Numbered from the stretch's first letter, positions 52,262 through 60,292 are shown. The stretch is 64,000 nucleotides of DNA from Hymenobacter jeollabukensis (GCF_005771675.1 NZ_VAJM01000003.1:62001-126000); one strand, 5' to 3'. Numbers and translations are program-made. The notes: a model not told the origin generated them from the letters alone.

Positions 52262-52308
52262 GAAGCGGTGCGGCGCGGGCAATTCGGTTGCCGGGGCCGC
52301 ACCGCTTC
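52262..52308 (+). terminator. Terminator after hmgA
   Basis: A perfect 13-bp stem (52262-52274 with 52296-52308) starting 19 bp after the stop, with a GT-rich tail. Confidence 0.7.
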
Positions 52309-52349
52309 GTTCTTGATAATTGTCAAGTGGCGGCGTTCGGCACCGGGAA

Positions 52350-52357
52350 TACCTTTG
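52350..52357 (+). promoter_or_regulatory. Candidate -7 box (TACCTTTG)
   Basis: A perfect TAnnTTTG located 28 bp before the lipoprotein start codon. The nearest upstream TTG is too far (27 bp), so the -33 element is unclear. Confidence 0.5.
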
Positions 52358-52384
52358 TCCGGTACTATTTCGCCCCTTTCGCCT

Positions 52385-52933
52385 ATGCGCCTCACCACCT
52401 TATTCTGCCTGCTGTTGTTGCTGTTGGTAAGCGCGGGCTGCCAGAAAGAAAAAGCCGAGCCCCGTACGCTCGCCCTGGAAGTGGTCGACCAGTGGACGGC
52501 TTTGGCAGATGTCAGCGCCGCTCCCACCGGCCCCCTGACGCAGTTCCTGGCCACTAGTCGGATACGGTCGGCCTGCGCGGATACCTGCCGGCGCAATAAA
52601 ACGTCGCTGGAGCGGCTGCAAAGTGCCACTCTGGCGGAGGCGACGCTGACGGTAGACGCCCCGCCGGGCCAGACCTTTGACTTTCTGCGGCAGATGAACT
52701 TCTACATCATGTCGGGCAATGGCAACGACCAGATTCTGCTGGCTACCGCGACGAACATTCCCCAGGGAGCTACCCGGCTGACGCTCACGCCGACCAATGC
52801 CTCCCTGCTGGCTTATTTGCGCAACCGGGAATACTACCTCAAGCCGCAGGTGGAGATGACCCAGCCAGGGTGGGCAGTGGCCCGGCTGCAGTTGCGGCTG
52901 CGCTTCCGGGTGCAGGCCCACCAGACGCCCTGA
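52385..52933 (+). CDS. Lipoprotein, tandem paralogue 1
   Basis: 182 residues. There is a lipoprotein signal with lipobox VSAGC (Cys about 19). The C-terminal half is a beta sandwich: LTVDAPPGQTFDFLRQMNFY, QILLATATNIPQGATRLTLT, PTNASLLAYLRNREYYLK. This block closely parallels the 53123 protein (LTLTITDPSSQNFDFLQSIE, ...VLASATSIPQGQRTITLTPS). The middle contains two Cys near residue 65 (SACADTC) that the paralogue lacks. The function is unknown. Confidence 0.75.
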   Translation: MRLTTLFCLLLLLLVSAGCQKEKAEPRTLALEVVDQWTALADVSAAPTGPLTQFLATSRIRSACADTCRRNKTSLERLQSATLAEATLTVDAPPGQTFDFLRQMNFYIMSGNGNDQILLATATNIPQGATRLTLTPTNASLLAYLRNREYYLKPQVEMTQPGWAVARLQLRLRFRVQAHQTP

Positions 52934-53122
52934 GCAGATTGGCGGCCGGCGGTTGTCAATGGCGCGTTGGGCGGGAAAACGTGTAAGTACAATAATCGGC
53001 GCGGGGCTGCACTTAAGCTCCGTGCCGTAGGACTCTGGAACGAATCTGCGGCGAGAGGCCTTTAGGGTTCAACCACTGCGTGCGGCGCGTGCGTATGTTG
53101 CGCCACACTCGTTCTTCTGACC

Positions 53123-53650
53123 ATGAAAAAAGTCCTGTTTCTGTTCACGGCCCTGCTGCTCCTCGGCGCGGCCGCCTGCAAGAAAGTCGACAAGCTGCTG
53201 ACCTTCTACGTGGAGGATTCGCAGAACATTCGCATCTCGTCCAACTTCCCCCTGGGCATTGCCACGCAGCTGGCCCCGGTAGCCGTGACGACCAACTCCT
53301 CGCAGACTTTCGCCAACAACGACACCCGCGCCGATTTGGTGAAGGACGTCAAGCTCGACAAGCTCACGCTGACCATCACCGACCCCTCGTCGCAGAACTT
53401 CGACTTCCTGCAGAGCATCGAAATCCGCATCAGCGCCGATGGCGCCGATGAAATCGTGCTGGCCTCGGCCACTTCCATTCCGCAGGGGCAGCGCACCATC
53501 ACGCTCACACCCAGCGCGGCCAAGCTCGACGCCTACCTCAAGGCCAGCCAGTACACGCTGAAAACCCGCGCCACCGTGGGCCGCAACGTGCCCCAGGACG
53601 TGACCGTGCGCGCCGACTCGCGCTTCAAAGTCACCGCCGACCCGCTGTAG
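53123..53650 (+). CDS. Lipoprotein, tandem paralogue 2
   Basis: 175 residues. There is a lipoprotein signal with lipobox GAAAC (Cys about 19). It has beta-rich LLTFYVEDSQNIRISSNFPL, KLDKLTLTITDPSSQNFDFL, EIVLASATSIPQGQRTITLT and AKLDAYLKASQYTLKTRATV. It shares domain order and the IPQG-x-(R/T)-x-(L/I)T-L-T-P motif with its neighbour at 52385. It is presumably periplasmic and membrane-anchored; no catalytic residue is evident. A 21-bp terminator follows. Confidence 0.8.
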   Translation: MKKVLFLFTALLLLGAAACKKVDKLLTFYVEDSQNIRISSNFPLGIATQLAPVAVTTNSSQTFANNDTRADLVKDVKLDKLTLTITDPSSQNFDFLQSIEIRISADGADEIVLASATSIPQGQRTITLTPSAAKLDAYLKASQYTLKTRATVGRNVPQDVTVRADSRFKVTADPL

Positions 53651-53715
53651 GCCGCGGTGCCTCGCCAGAACCGCCGACCAGCGTAGCCGCTGGGCCCTAG
53701 CTAACGAGCCTACCA

Positions 53716-53772
53716 CCGAAAACAGCACCGCCCGAATCCCGCGTCTGCAGGTTCGGGCGGTGCTGTTTTCGG
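53716..53772. terminator. Bidirectional terminator with 21-bp stem
   Basis: Perfect arms 53716-53736 and 53752-53772 with A and T tracts, between the lipoprotein gene (+) and the HMG-CoA reductase gene (-). Confidence 0.85.
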
Positions 53773-53846
53773 TTGCTGCCAGTGCATCTGCGGGGTCGCG
53801 AGGAATCAGGATGGCCACGCTGGTCGACGGTTCCCTGGGCTCTGCG

Positions 53847-55403
53847 TTACCGGTTGCGGCCGTACTGCTCGTGCGAGCTGACCCAGTCCGAGCTGCTGAT
53901 GGCCGAGGCCAGACTCAACTCGCCGGCCAGTACCACGCCGGCCACGATTTCGGCGAATTTGTTGACGGTGCCGCGGCCCACGCAGTTCAGCATGCGCAGG
54001 CACTCGTTCTGGGTGGCCAGGCCGGTGCCGCCGCCGTGGGTGGCCACGATGAGCGAGGGAATGGTAATGCTCAGGTACAGGTCCTTCTCGGCTGTCACCT
54101 CCGAGTAAATTACCCCGGCCGACGACTCCGACACGTTGGCCACGTCCTGCCCGGTGGCAATGAACATGGCCGTGATGCCGTTGGCCGAGTGCGCGCCGTT
54201 GTTGTTGGCCCCGCTCAGGAAGGCGCCCACGTTGCTCACCTGCCCGTGATAGGCCAGCTGCTCGGGCGTCACGCGCATGCGCTGCTGCAGAATGTCGCGC
54301 TTGATGACGGCCTCGGCCACCACGCGCTTGCCCCGGGTGCGCATCACGTTGATCTGCGAGGCCTTCTTGTCAGTGGCGAAGTTCGACTCCAGGTAGAAGT
54401 GCCGGATGGGGGCGCCCTTGTAGTTTTCCAGAATCCAGGAGCAGGCCGCGAAGGTGGCCCGGCCCACCATGTTCTGCCCCGCCGCGTCGCCGGTGCTGTA
54501 GTTGAAGCGCAGGTAGGCAAACTTGTTGGCCAGGTAGGTGTCGATGTATTGCAGCTTGGCCACGCGCGAGGTGCATTCGGCCTCGGTGCGGATGGGCCCG
54601 ATTTCCTGCTCGATCCACTTGGCGAAGTCGCGGGCGCCGCGGGCGTCGTCGAACACGAACACCGGGGCGCGCTGCATCGCGTCGCCGATGACGGTGCACT
54701 TCACCCCGCCGCAGAGGTTGAGCACCTGCATGCCGCGGTTGTAGCTGGCCACCAGGGTGCCTTCGGTGGTGGCCATCGGGATGAGGAAGTCGCCCTGGGC
54801 GTGCTCCCCGTTCACGCGCAGCGGCCCGGCCAGCCCGATGGGAATCTGGGCCACGCCGGTGAAATGCTCGCAGTTGCCCTGCAGCATGTGCGGGTCGAAG
54901 GAGTACTTGCCGAGGTGCTCGAACTGCTGCCCGCTGAACTGCTCGGCAAAGCGCTGCCGGGCCTGAATGGCGGCCTCGGAGTAGTCGTCCTGGTCCTGGC
55001 GCGGAATGCGCACCCGCGAGTCCTCGTGCACGATGGCGTCTTCCACTTCCACGTTCAGCGCCCCGAAGGGCTCGGCCTGAAACTGCAGGTGCACCGGGTG
55101 CATGCCCTCGGGCAGCGGCTCGGTGTGCAGGCGCACGGTCAGGCTCTGGCCCACCGGGAAGTTGAGCCCGCCGTTTTCGGCCAGCTCGGTGGCCGGGCGC
55201 ACGTTGCCGTCGCCCAGGTCCAGCGTTATCGATTCGGGCCCGAGCGTGCGCCCGTCCACGCGCACCGAGTCGATGCGGGTGAGGTGTACCGTGTCGAGGC
55301 GGTTCTTGAGGGAGAAGGCGACGCCGCCGTGGTCGGGGAGGTTGTGCAGGCTGCCGCGGGTGTAGAGCAGCTTGAGCAGCATCGGGCTCGGGGAAAAGAT
55401 CAT
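53847..55403 (-). CDS. Hydroxymethylglutaryl-CoA reductase with extra N-terminal domain
   Basis: 518 residues from ATG 55403; an internal ATG at 55382 is also possible. The catalytic part (about 170-518) has class I-like motifs: QIPIGLAGPL, TTEGTLVASYNRG with the catalytic Glu, TDKKASQIN with the Lys, GQDVANVSES with the Asp, ATHGGGTGLATQNECL, and a His near the C-terminus (SSHEQYGRNR). It makes mevalonate from HMG-CoA using NADPH for isoprenoid synthesis. Residues 1-150 form a separate beta-rich domain (GVAFSLKNRLDTVHLTRIDS, PVGQSLTVRLHTEPLPEG) that I do not recognise as part of standard HMGR. It is probably cytosolic, with no membrane helices. Confidence 0.9.
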   Translation of the reverse strand: MIFSPSPMLLKLLYTRGSLHNLPDHGGVAFSLKNRLDTVHLTRIDSVRVDGRTLGPESITLDLGDGNVRPATELAENGGLNFPVGQSLTVRLHTEPLPEGMHPVHLQFQAEPFGALNVEVEDAIVHEDSRVRIPRQDQDDYSEAAIQARQRFAEQFSGQQFEHLGKYSFDPHMLQGNCEHFTGVAQIPIGLAGPLRVNGEHAQGDFLIPMATTEGTLVASYNRGMQVLNLCGGVKCTVIGDAMQRAPVFVFDDARGARDFAKWIEQEIGPIRTEAECTSRVAKLQYIDTYLANKFAYLRFNYSTGDAAGQNMVGRATFAACSWILENYKGAPIRHFYLESNFATDKKASQINVMRTRGKRVVAEAVIKRDILQQRMRVTPEQLAYHGQVSNVGAFLSGANNNGAHSANGITAMFIATGQDVANVSESSAGVIYSEVTAEKDLYLSITIPSLIVATHGGGTGLATQNECLRMLNCVGRGTVNKFAEIVAGVVLAGELSLASAISSSDWVSSHEQYGRNR

Positions 55404-55490
55404 GGCCGGGATAGAGTTCGGAAGGTGGCGCGGGAAAGTACGCAACGGGCGCGGGCCCGGCCATAAGTTTAAGGGTTTCCGAGTGGAATG

Positions 55491-56045
55491 CTACTGCCGA
55501 CGCCGGCCCTTGGGCTTGTTTCCGGATTGCCAGCCCTGGCTGCAATCGAAGCGGAGGGCCACCACGTAGCGCACATCTACCGACTGACCGGCCCGGTAGC
55601 CGGGCGTAAATCGGGGCAGGAGCCGCACCACGCGCAGGGCTTCCGCGTCGCAGTATTCGGCTAGACTCTTAAGTATGGTTGGGCGCTGTATCTGACCGTC
55701 ACGGTCAACGATGAAGCTGACGAATACGCGGCCTTCGATTGTAGTACGTGCGTACTGGGGCGGGTAGCGCAGCTGGCGCATCAGAAACGCCTGCATCTGC
55801 TCTACACCGCCAGGATACATGGGCTGTTGCTCGGCGTAGGCGTATACCGGGCGGCCCGCGAACGTATCGATAGGCGTAGCCGGTACTGGTGTCTGCTGGG
55901 CTTCGAGGGGAATGCCGTCGAACTTGGACGGCGTGGACTTGATTCGCCGTTTGGCCGGTTGCTGTTGAGCCTGCGCGTAGCCGATACTCGCGGCCAGCAG
56001 GAGTAGAATGGCGAATAAGCGCATCGGCTGGCCCGGGGTGTTCAT
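55491..56045 (-). CDS. TonB C-terminal domain protein 2
   Basis: 184 residues. There is a signal peptide or anchor (MRLFAILLLLAASIGYAQA) from Met8; the ATG at 56045 overlaps the upstream gene by 4 bp (ATGA). The TonB_C fold (about 85-170) has YPGGVEQMQAFLMRQLRYPP, GRVFVSFIVDRDGQIQRPTI and DAEALRVVRLLPRFTPGYRA. There is no Pro-rich periplasm-spanning segment. It is therefore more likely a stand-alone periplasmic TonB-C module than a true energy transducer. It is coupled to the gene at 56042. Confidence 0.82.
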   Translation of the reverse strand: MNTPGQPMRLFAILLLLAASIGYAQAQQQPAKRRIKSTPSKFDGIPLEAQQTPVPATPIDTFAGRPVYAYAEQQPMYPGGVEQMQAFLMRQLRYPPQYARTTIEGRVFVSFIVDRDGQIQRPTILKSLAEYCDAEALRVVRLLPRFTPGYRAGQSVDVRYVVALRFDCSQGWQSGNKPKGRRRQ

Positions 56046-56860
56046 TTCTTTGTCGGCAGGCTGAACGTAACCGGCAGGGTATAGCGCACCGCCACGACCT
56101 GCCCATTCTGCCGACCCGGCGTCCAGGCGGGCATCTGGCCGATGACGCGCAGGGCTTCCTCGTCGCAGCCGGCCCCAATGCCTTTGAGAACCTTCAGATC
56201 GGAAAGCTGCCCGTCGGGGCGCACGACGAACTGCACGAATACCTTGCCTTCAACCTGCTGCTGCCGGGCTTCGGCGGAGTAGCGCAGATTCTTCCCTAGA
56301 TACTCCCGTAGCCCCTCCGGGCCGCCGGGCGGCTGGGGCATCTGCTCCGTGTAGTCGTAAATGCGGGAGGCCTCTTGTGCCGGGCTTGGTTCTGGTTCCA
56401 GCATGGGCTCCGGTAGGTCTATACTGATACCTATTACTTGGATTTCCATATCCGGGACTCCGGCGAGCGGAACGGGCTTCGGCCGCCGCGTTGGCCGGGC
56501 CGCCGGCCGCCGCGTCGTGGCATTGGTCGTTGTGGCTTTCCGCGTCTGCGCCCAGGCTTCGCGGGCCGTCAGGCCCTGGCCGAACACCAACGCCGCTGCC
56601 AGCGCAAACGCCCGCGCCCACAGCCCAAAGCGCACCGGTCGCCCGCTCGTCAGCTGGTTCGGCCGGAAGCGCCCGCAAACCCGCCCGTCAGCGGATTCGA
56701 TGCGCGCCTGCACCAGCTCAGCGGCCGAGGCTTGGGTGAAGTCCACGACTTCCCTGTTGCAGGCGGCGCAGTGGCGGCCCTGCTCGGTGGGCGTCATGCG
56801 GTGCCAGTCTTCGTGGCAGGCCAGCAGGCGGATATTGGTGATGGGCAGTTCGTGTAGCAT
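56042..56860 (-). CDS. TonB C-terminal domain protein 1 with N-terminal Cys/His motif
   Basis: 272 residues. Residues about 14-36 hold CHEDWHRMTPTEQGRHCAAC followed by NREVVDFT, a Cys/His cluster (one Cys, two His, then C-x2-C) resembling a small zinc or redox site. A single membrane helix (about 80-100, WARAFALAAALVFGQGL) and a Pro/Arg-rich linker follow (about 105-165). The TonB_C domain (about 185-268) has PPGGPEGLREYLGKNLRYSA, GKVFVQFVVRPDGQLSDLKV and DEEALRVIGQMPAWTPGRQN. The topology implies a cytoplasmic metal-binding head, an inner-membrane anchor and a periplasmic TonB-C domain. Confidence 0.8.
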   Translation of the reverse strand: MLHELPITNIRLLACHEDWHRMTPTEQGRHCAACNREVVDFTQASAAELVQARIESADGRVCGRFRPNQLTSGRPVRFGLWARAFALAAALVFGQGLTAREAWAQTRKATTTNATTRRPAARPTRRPKPVPLAGVPDMEIQVIGISIDLPEPMLEPEPSPAQEASRIYDYTEQMPQPPGGPEGLREYLGKNLRYSAEARQQQVEGKVFVQFVVRPDGQLSDLKVLKGIGAGCDEEALRVIGQMPAWTPGRQNGQVVAVRYTLPVTFSLPTKK

Positions 56861-56915
56861 AACGGACGGGAATAGACAGCGCTAACGCGCACACCAGCCG
56901 GAATATTGGCCGCCA

Positions 56916-57350
56916 CTACTGCCCCGTTGCCGGCGCGGCGGGCGGCGTCTCGCAGCGGGCCAGGGCCAGCAGCCAGTCCTCGCCGAAGCGGGTGAGGCGG
57001 TAGTAGCGGTGCGTGCCTACGTTGGCCCAGCGGAGCACCCCAGCGCGCACTAGGCTGCCCAGGGCGTGCCCGGCCGCAATGCGCTGCACCCCGGCGGCGG
57101 CGGCCAGCTGGGCCGTGGTGCTGGCCTCGCGCTCCACGAAGGCATAACAGATGTGGCTCATGGTGCCGTAGCCGCGGCTGTTGCGGCCCGGCACCAGGGG
57201 CCGCAGGGCCTCGGCAATGCGGGCGCGGATGCGGTCCGGCTCGAAGCGGCGCGGGTCGGTGGTGTCGCGGGGCTGGTCGCGGCGGGCAATGCGCTCGGCC
57301 AGGGCGTCGATGACGGGCACGCCGGTGGGCTCGGCAGGAATAACGGGCAT
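56916..57350 (-). CDS. Winged-helix DNA-binding protein (putative regulator)
   Basis: 144 residues. The C-terminal half is a winged helix: STTAQLAAAAGVQRIAAGHA for the helix-turn-helix and LVRAGVLRWANVGTHRYYRL for the wing, then TRFGEDWLLAL. The N-terminal half is polar and probably contributes to dimerisation. No ligand or metal site is seen. It lies 55 bp upstream of the TonB-C gene pair on the same strand, so it may be part of, and regulate, that transcript. Confidence 0.65.
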   Translation of the reverse strand: MPVIPAEPTGVPVIDALAERIARRDQPRDTTDPRRFEPDRIRARIAEALRPLVPGRNSRGYGTMSHICYAFVEREASTTAQLAAAAGVQRIAAGHALGSLVRAGVLRWANVGTHRYYRLTRFGEDWLLALARCETPPAAPATGQ

Positions 57351-57867
57351 AGCAATGGCTGGAACAGCCGCGGGGGGCTAATTCGGGGTAAACGGGAAGA
57401 TACAGAGCCCCCGACTGACTACCAAAGCACGGCCAGCGCCCATTCCGACCCCCTGGGTTGCCCAATCAGCCCGTCGTGTATCGGCCGCGTCGATGAAGGC
57501 GCCCAAAAACAGCCTTCGTGTATGCTTGCCACATGTGCCAGCTTCTATCAGCGGCAATCGTGTATCGTCTGCACCTGTGCGAGTCTCTATCGATGGCAGT
57601 CATGTATGCTTGCCACATGTGCAAGCTTGTGTAGACGGCGGCTGCGTATGATTACCACACGTGCGGGAGCGTATAAAACAAGCAGCAGTATTCTTACTGA
57701 TAATCACTGCTCTTATACATGCTGACTGACTAGTATAACCGTCGGTGGAAGCGCATAAACCAGCGAAGCGTGTATCAAAACTGGGGCAGCGAAAGGACTC
57801 CTGCATCGAGCACTGGCCGACCTGGGCGGGGGCAGGTGGCTCGCGTCAGGTCCTGGCGGCTGGCCTG
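57351..57867. other. Intergenic region with 42-bp minisatellite
   Basis: 517 bp, dominated by a degenerate tandem repeat (57475-57684). The plus-strand frame across it would encode Cys-rich 14-residue repeats (e.g. SCMLATCASFYQRQ), but it begins as an antisense read of the regulator gene and is not called as coding. Confidence 0.6.
57475..57684. repeat. Degenerate 42-bp tandem repeat, five copies
   Basis: Copies begin at 57475, 57517, 57559, 57601 and 57643, each starting with a CGTGTATC/G-like segment. Copies 2-5 continue with a (C)ACATGTGC-like core. Copies 2 and 4 are the closest pair (TGTATGCTTGCCACATGTGC). The period is exact, with no indels between copies. Confidence 0.75.
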
Positions 57868-58650
57868 CTACTCGAAGTACTCCCGGCCGTCGGTGTCGAT
57901 GTAGCCCGTTTGGCCGGCGGCGGTGGTCACGCGGGCCACGCCGGCTACGAAGGGCTCGGCGGCGGCGTACTTGGGCGCCACCAGCAGCTTGCCATCGGCG
58001 CCGAGGTAGCCGAAGCGGCCCTGCTGCTCCACGATGGGGAACTGGTAGCCGTTCTGCTCCACGGCCGTAATGGCGTCGAACTGCGGCTCCAGGCGCAGGC
58101 GGCCCCGGTTGTCGACCACGCCCCACTTCGGGCCGCGGCGCACCAGCAGCAGGCCGTCGTGGTACAGGTCGCGCACCTCGTCGTACACGGGCGGCACCTC
58201 GGCGTGGCCCACCGTGAAGCGGAAGCCCACCTTGCCGCCCTGCCGCACCGGGTCGCCCTGGGCCATGAAGTCTTCTTCGAGCACTTCGGGCGGGGCGGTG
58301 AGGCGCTGCCCGCTGCTGTTGATGTCGAAGGCCTCGCCGCCGGGCAGGCTCACGCGGGCGCGGCCGCCGCGGAAGGTGCCCGCCCGCTCGAACTGCACCG
58401 GCGTGACGGCGTTGCCCGCGCCGTCGATGTAGCCGTAGAGCGGGCCCACGCGCACCCAGGCCACTTCATCCACGAAGGGGCCGGCCTCGTCGTAGCGCAG
58501 GGGCAGCACCAGGCGGCCGCGGCGGTCGGCGTAGCCCCACTGCGCGCCCTTGCGGTAGGGCACCAACCGCGCCGGCCCGGGCTGGGCGGGGGCGGGCCGG
58601 GGGGCGGACCACAGGCCCACAGCCAGCAGTAGCCAGGCGAAACGAATCAT
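57868..58650 (-). CDS. Exported WG-repeat protein
   Basis: 260 residues from ATG 58650. There is a signal peptide (MIRFAWLLLAVGLWSAPRPA, then PAQ). The rest is made of WG repeats, beta units of about 25-30 residues with W-G-Y/V and D-x-x-G-x-x-x-x-x-x-(Q/R)(Y/F)D: QWGYADRRGRLVLPLRYDEA, LYGYIDGAGNAVTPVQFE, KWGVVDNRGRLRLEPQFD, RFGYLGADGKLLVAPKYA, QTGYIDTDGREYFE. About seven units are present. WG-repeat proteins are widespread in Bacteroidota and their role is unknown. It is periplasmic or secreted. It ends with the ORF stop shortly after the last unit, so no T9SS tail is present. Confidence 0.88.
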   Translation of the reverse strand: MIRFAWLLLAVGLWSAPRPAPAQPGPARLVPYRKGAQWGYADRRGRLVLPLRYDEAGPFVDEVAWVRVGPLYGYIDGAGNAVTPVQFERAGTFRGGRARVSLPGGEAFDINSSGQRLTAPPEVLEEDFMAQGDPVRQGGKVGFRFTVGHAEVPPVYDEVRDLYHDGLLLVRRGPKWGVVDNRGRLRLEPQFDAITAVEQNGYQFPIVEQQGRFGYLGADGKLLVAPKYAAAEPFVAGVARVTTAAGQTGYIDTDGREYFE

Positions 58651-59004
58651 GCGGACGGGGTAGGGTGGAGGCAGAGCCCAGCAGTGAGGGCCTCCGAAAT
58701 TACGCATTTCGACGCGCCGGAGCAAGGTGAGCGGGTGAACTGCCGAACGTCGGGCCGCGCGCAGGGGAAGCCTCGCTGCCGCTTCACTGGACGGCATCGG
58801 AACAGCCCGTCATGTCGAGCGAAGTCGAGACATCTCGCGTGCTGATGGCCGGTGGCAACCTCAAGGAGAGAATTACTATCCAGCGAGATGTCTCGACTTC
58901 GCTCGACATGACGACCTATAAGCAGTTCATCATCAAATGCGGAGCCGCAACCAACCTCCGGGACGGCGGCAGTATCTTCCGGGTATCCGCTGCCTGCCGC
59001 TCTC
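58651..59004. other. Divergent intergenic region with palindromic element
   Basis: 354 bp between the WG-repeat and PhyH genes. It holds the palindromic element at 58808-58913. No gene is supported and no clear TAnnTTTG box is seen. Confidence 0.55.
58808..58913. repeat. Palindromic repeat with CGTCATGTCGAGCGAAGTC arms
   Basis: 31-bp perfect arms (58808-58838 and 58883-58913) around a 44-bp centre. The arms match the inner arms of the 1658-1878 element (TCTCGACTTCGCTCGACATG is shared exactly), so the two are copies of one family 57 kb apart. Confidence 0.85.
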
Positions 59005-59823
59005 ATGTCGCTTTCCGCCGATTATCCGCGCTTCACCTTCGCCGCCGACGGCCTGACGCCCGCGCAGGCGGCGTTTTTCCGGCAGCACGGCTTCCTGCAC
59101 TTTCGCGGCTTTGCCGGGCCCGCCGAGGTGGGGGCGCTGCGCGCGGCCATAGCCGAGCTGCAGGCCCGCTGGCTGCGCGAGGGCGTGCGGCGGGTCAACG
59201 GCATTCCGCTCAAGTTCGGCCGCGACGAAGCCGGCCGGCCCTTGATTCAGCGCTTGGCTTTTGCCGCCCAGCACAGCCCGGGGCTGGCCCGCTGGCTGCA
59301 GGATGCACGCCTGCCGGCCCTCTTCGCCCTGCTCGACGGGCCCGACGTCCGCCTCGGGGTGGAGGAGAAAAACGGCCTGGTGGTGGGCCAGTACCGGCAC
59401 GCGCCCGGCTCGCGGTTCAGCCAGATGGGCTGGCACACCGATGCCCTGCGCGACGTGTTCGACGGGCGCCGCCCCGCCGCCATGCTCAACGTGGGCCTGC
59501 ACCTCGACGCCTGCCCCGCCGCCCACGGGGGGCTGCGGGTGTTGCCCGGCACCCACCGCCAGGGCCTGGCCGGGCTGCTCTGGCGCAAGCGCTACTTCCT
59601 CGATACCCGCCCCGACGCGGCCGAGCTGGCCCTGGAAACCGAAGCCGGCGACCTGACCGTGCACGACGGCCGCCTTTGGCACCGCGTGGCCCGCGCGGCC
59701 GCGCCCGGCGAAGTTTCACTGCGCCGGGTACTCTACGTGCCCATTCTCAGCGGGCCGCGGCAGCCCCGCCACGCCGGCAGCGCCACCCCGCTGTACCTGC
59801 GCTTCCTCGATTGGCTGCGTTGA
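59005..59823 (+). CDS. Phytanoyl-CoA dioxygenase (PhyH) family protein
   Basis: 272 residues. A double-stranded beta helix with the Fe(II)/2-oxoglutarate facial triad: H-x-D in MGWHTDALRD (about 140-150) and the distal His in VHDGRLWHRVAR (about 221-232), with a following Arg for 2-oxoglutarate. The HGFLHFRGFAGPAEVGALR start and GGLRVLPGTHRQG are family-typical. The substrate is unknown; members hydroxylate lipids, osmolytes and antibiotics. It lies 43 bp before the BLUF gene, so the two are probably co-transcribed. Confidence 0.88.
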   Translation: MSLSADYPRFTFAADGLTPAQAAFFRQHGFLHFRGFAGPAEVGALRAAIAELQARWLREGVRRVNGIPLKFGRDEAGRPLIQRLAFAAQHSPGLARWLQDARLPALFALLDGPDVRLGVEEKNGLVVGQYRHAPGSRFSQMGWHTDALRDVFDGRRPAAMLNVGLHLDACPAAHGGLRVLPGTHRQGLAGLLWRKRYFLDTRPDAAELALETEAGDLTVHDGRLWHRVARAAAPGEVSLRRVLYVPILSGPRQPRHAGSATPLYLRFLDWLR

Positions 59824-59866
59824 CATTCGGTTTCTATCTTGCTGGCTATCCGCCCGCCCTGACCCT

Positions 59867-60292
59867 ATGCACCACCTCATCTACCTCAGCACGCCCACCC
59901 AGCCCCTGACCGACGCCGAGCTGCGCGCGCTGCTGACCAGTGCCCGGGCCCGCAACACGGAGCTGAACGTGACCGGCATGTTGTTTTACGGCCCCGGCCA
60001 TTTCCTGCAGCTGCTCGAAGGCGACGAGCTAACCCTGGCGGCCCTTTACGAGCACATCGGGCAGGATGCGCGCCACCACAGCCTGGTGAAGCTGGCCGAC
60101 AAAGCCGTGGTGGGCCGCAGCTTCGGCGACTGGGCCATGGCCTTCCGCCCCCTCGACCCCGATCTGTTTCGCTACGTGCACGGCTACCTCGCGCCGGAGG
60201 AGGTAAACCTGGCCAATACCGGCCTTAGCCACGCCGACGTGATGCTGCTAGAGCTGCTGCGCACGCATTTGCGGGAGGAGCGCCCGGAGTAG
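59867..60292 (+). CDS. BLUF-domain blue-light photoreceptor
   Basis: 141 residues consisting of one BLUF domain plus a short C-terminal helical cap. All residues of the flavin photocycle are present with AppA spacing: Tyr6 (HLIYLS), Asn30, Gln48 (FLQLLEG), Trp89 and Met91 (FGDWAMAF). It should therefore bind FAD and undergo the Tyr-Gln hydrogen-bond switch. There is no fused EAL, GGDEF or cyclase output domain, so it must signal by protein contact. It is downstream of the PhyH gene. Confidence 0.95.
   Translation: MHHLIYLSTPTQPLTDAELRALLTSARARNTELNVTGMLFYGPGHFLQLLEGDELTLAALYEHIGQDARHHSLVKLADKAVVGRSFGDWAMAFRPLDPDLFRYVHGYLAPEEVNLANTGLSHADVMLLELLRTHLREERPE

Noticed and set aside
57475-57684. 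CRISPR array
   Set aside because: The period is a fixed 42 bp with degeneracy spread over the whole unit. There is no constant repeat/variable spacer pattern and no cas genes are nearby.
57066-57725. Plus-strand Cys-rich repeat protein
   Set aside because: The first two thirds are antisense to the winged-helix gene, the start is not preceded by promoter-like sequence, and the Cys repeats follow directly from the DNA minisatellite.
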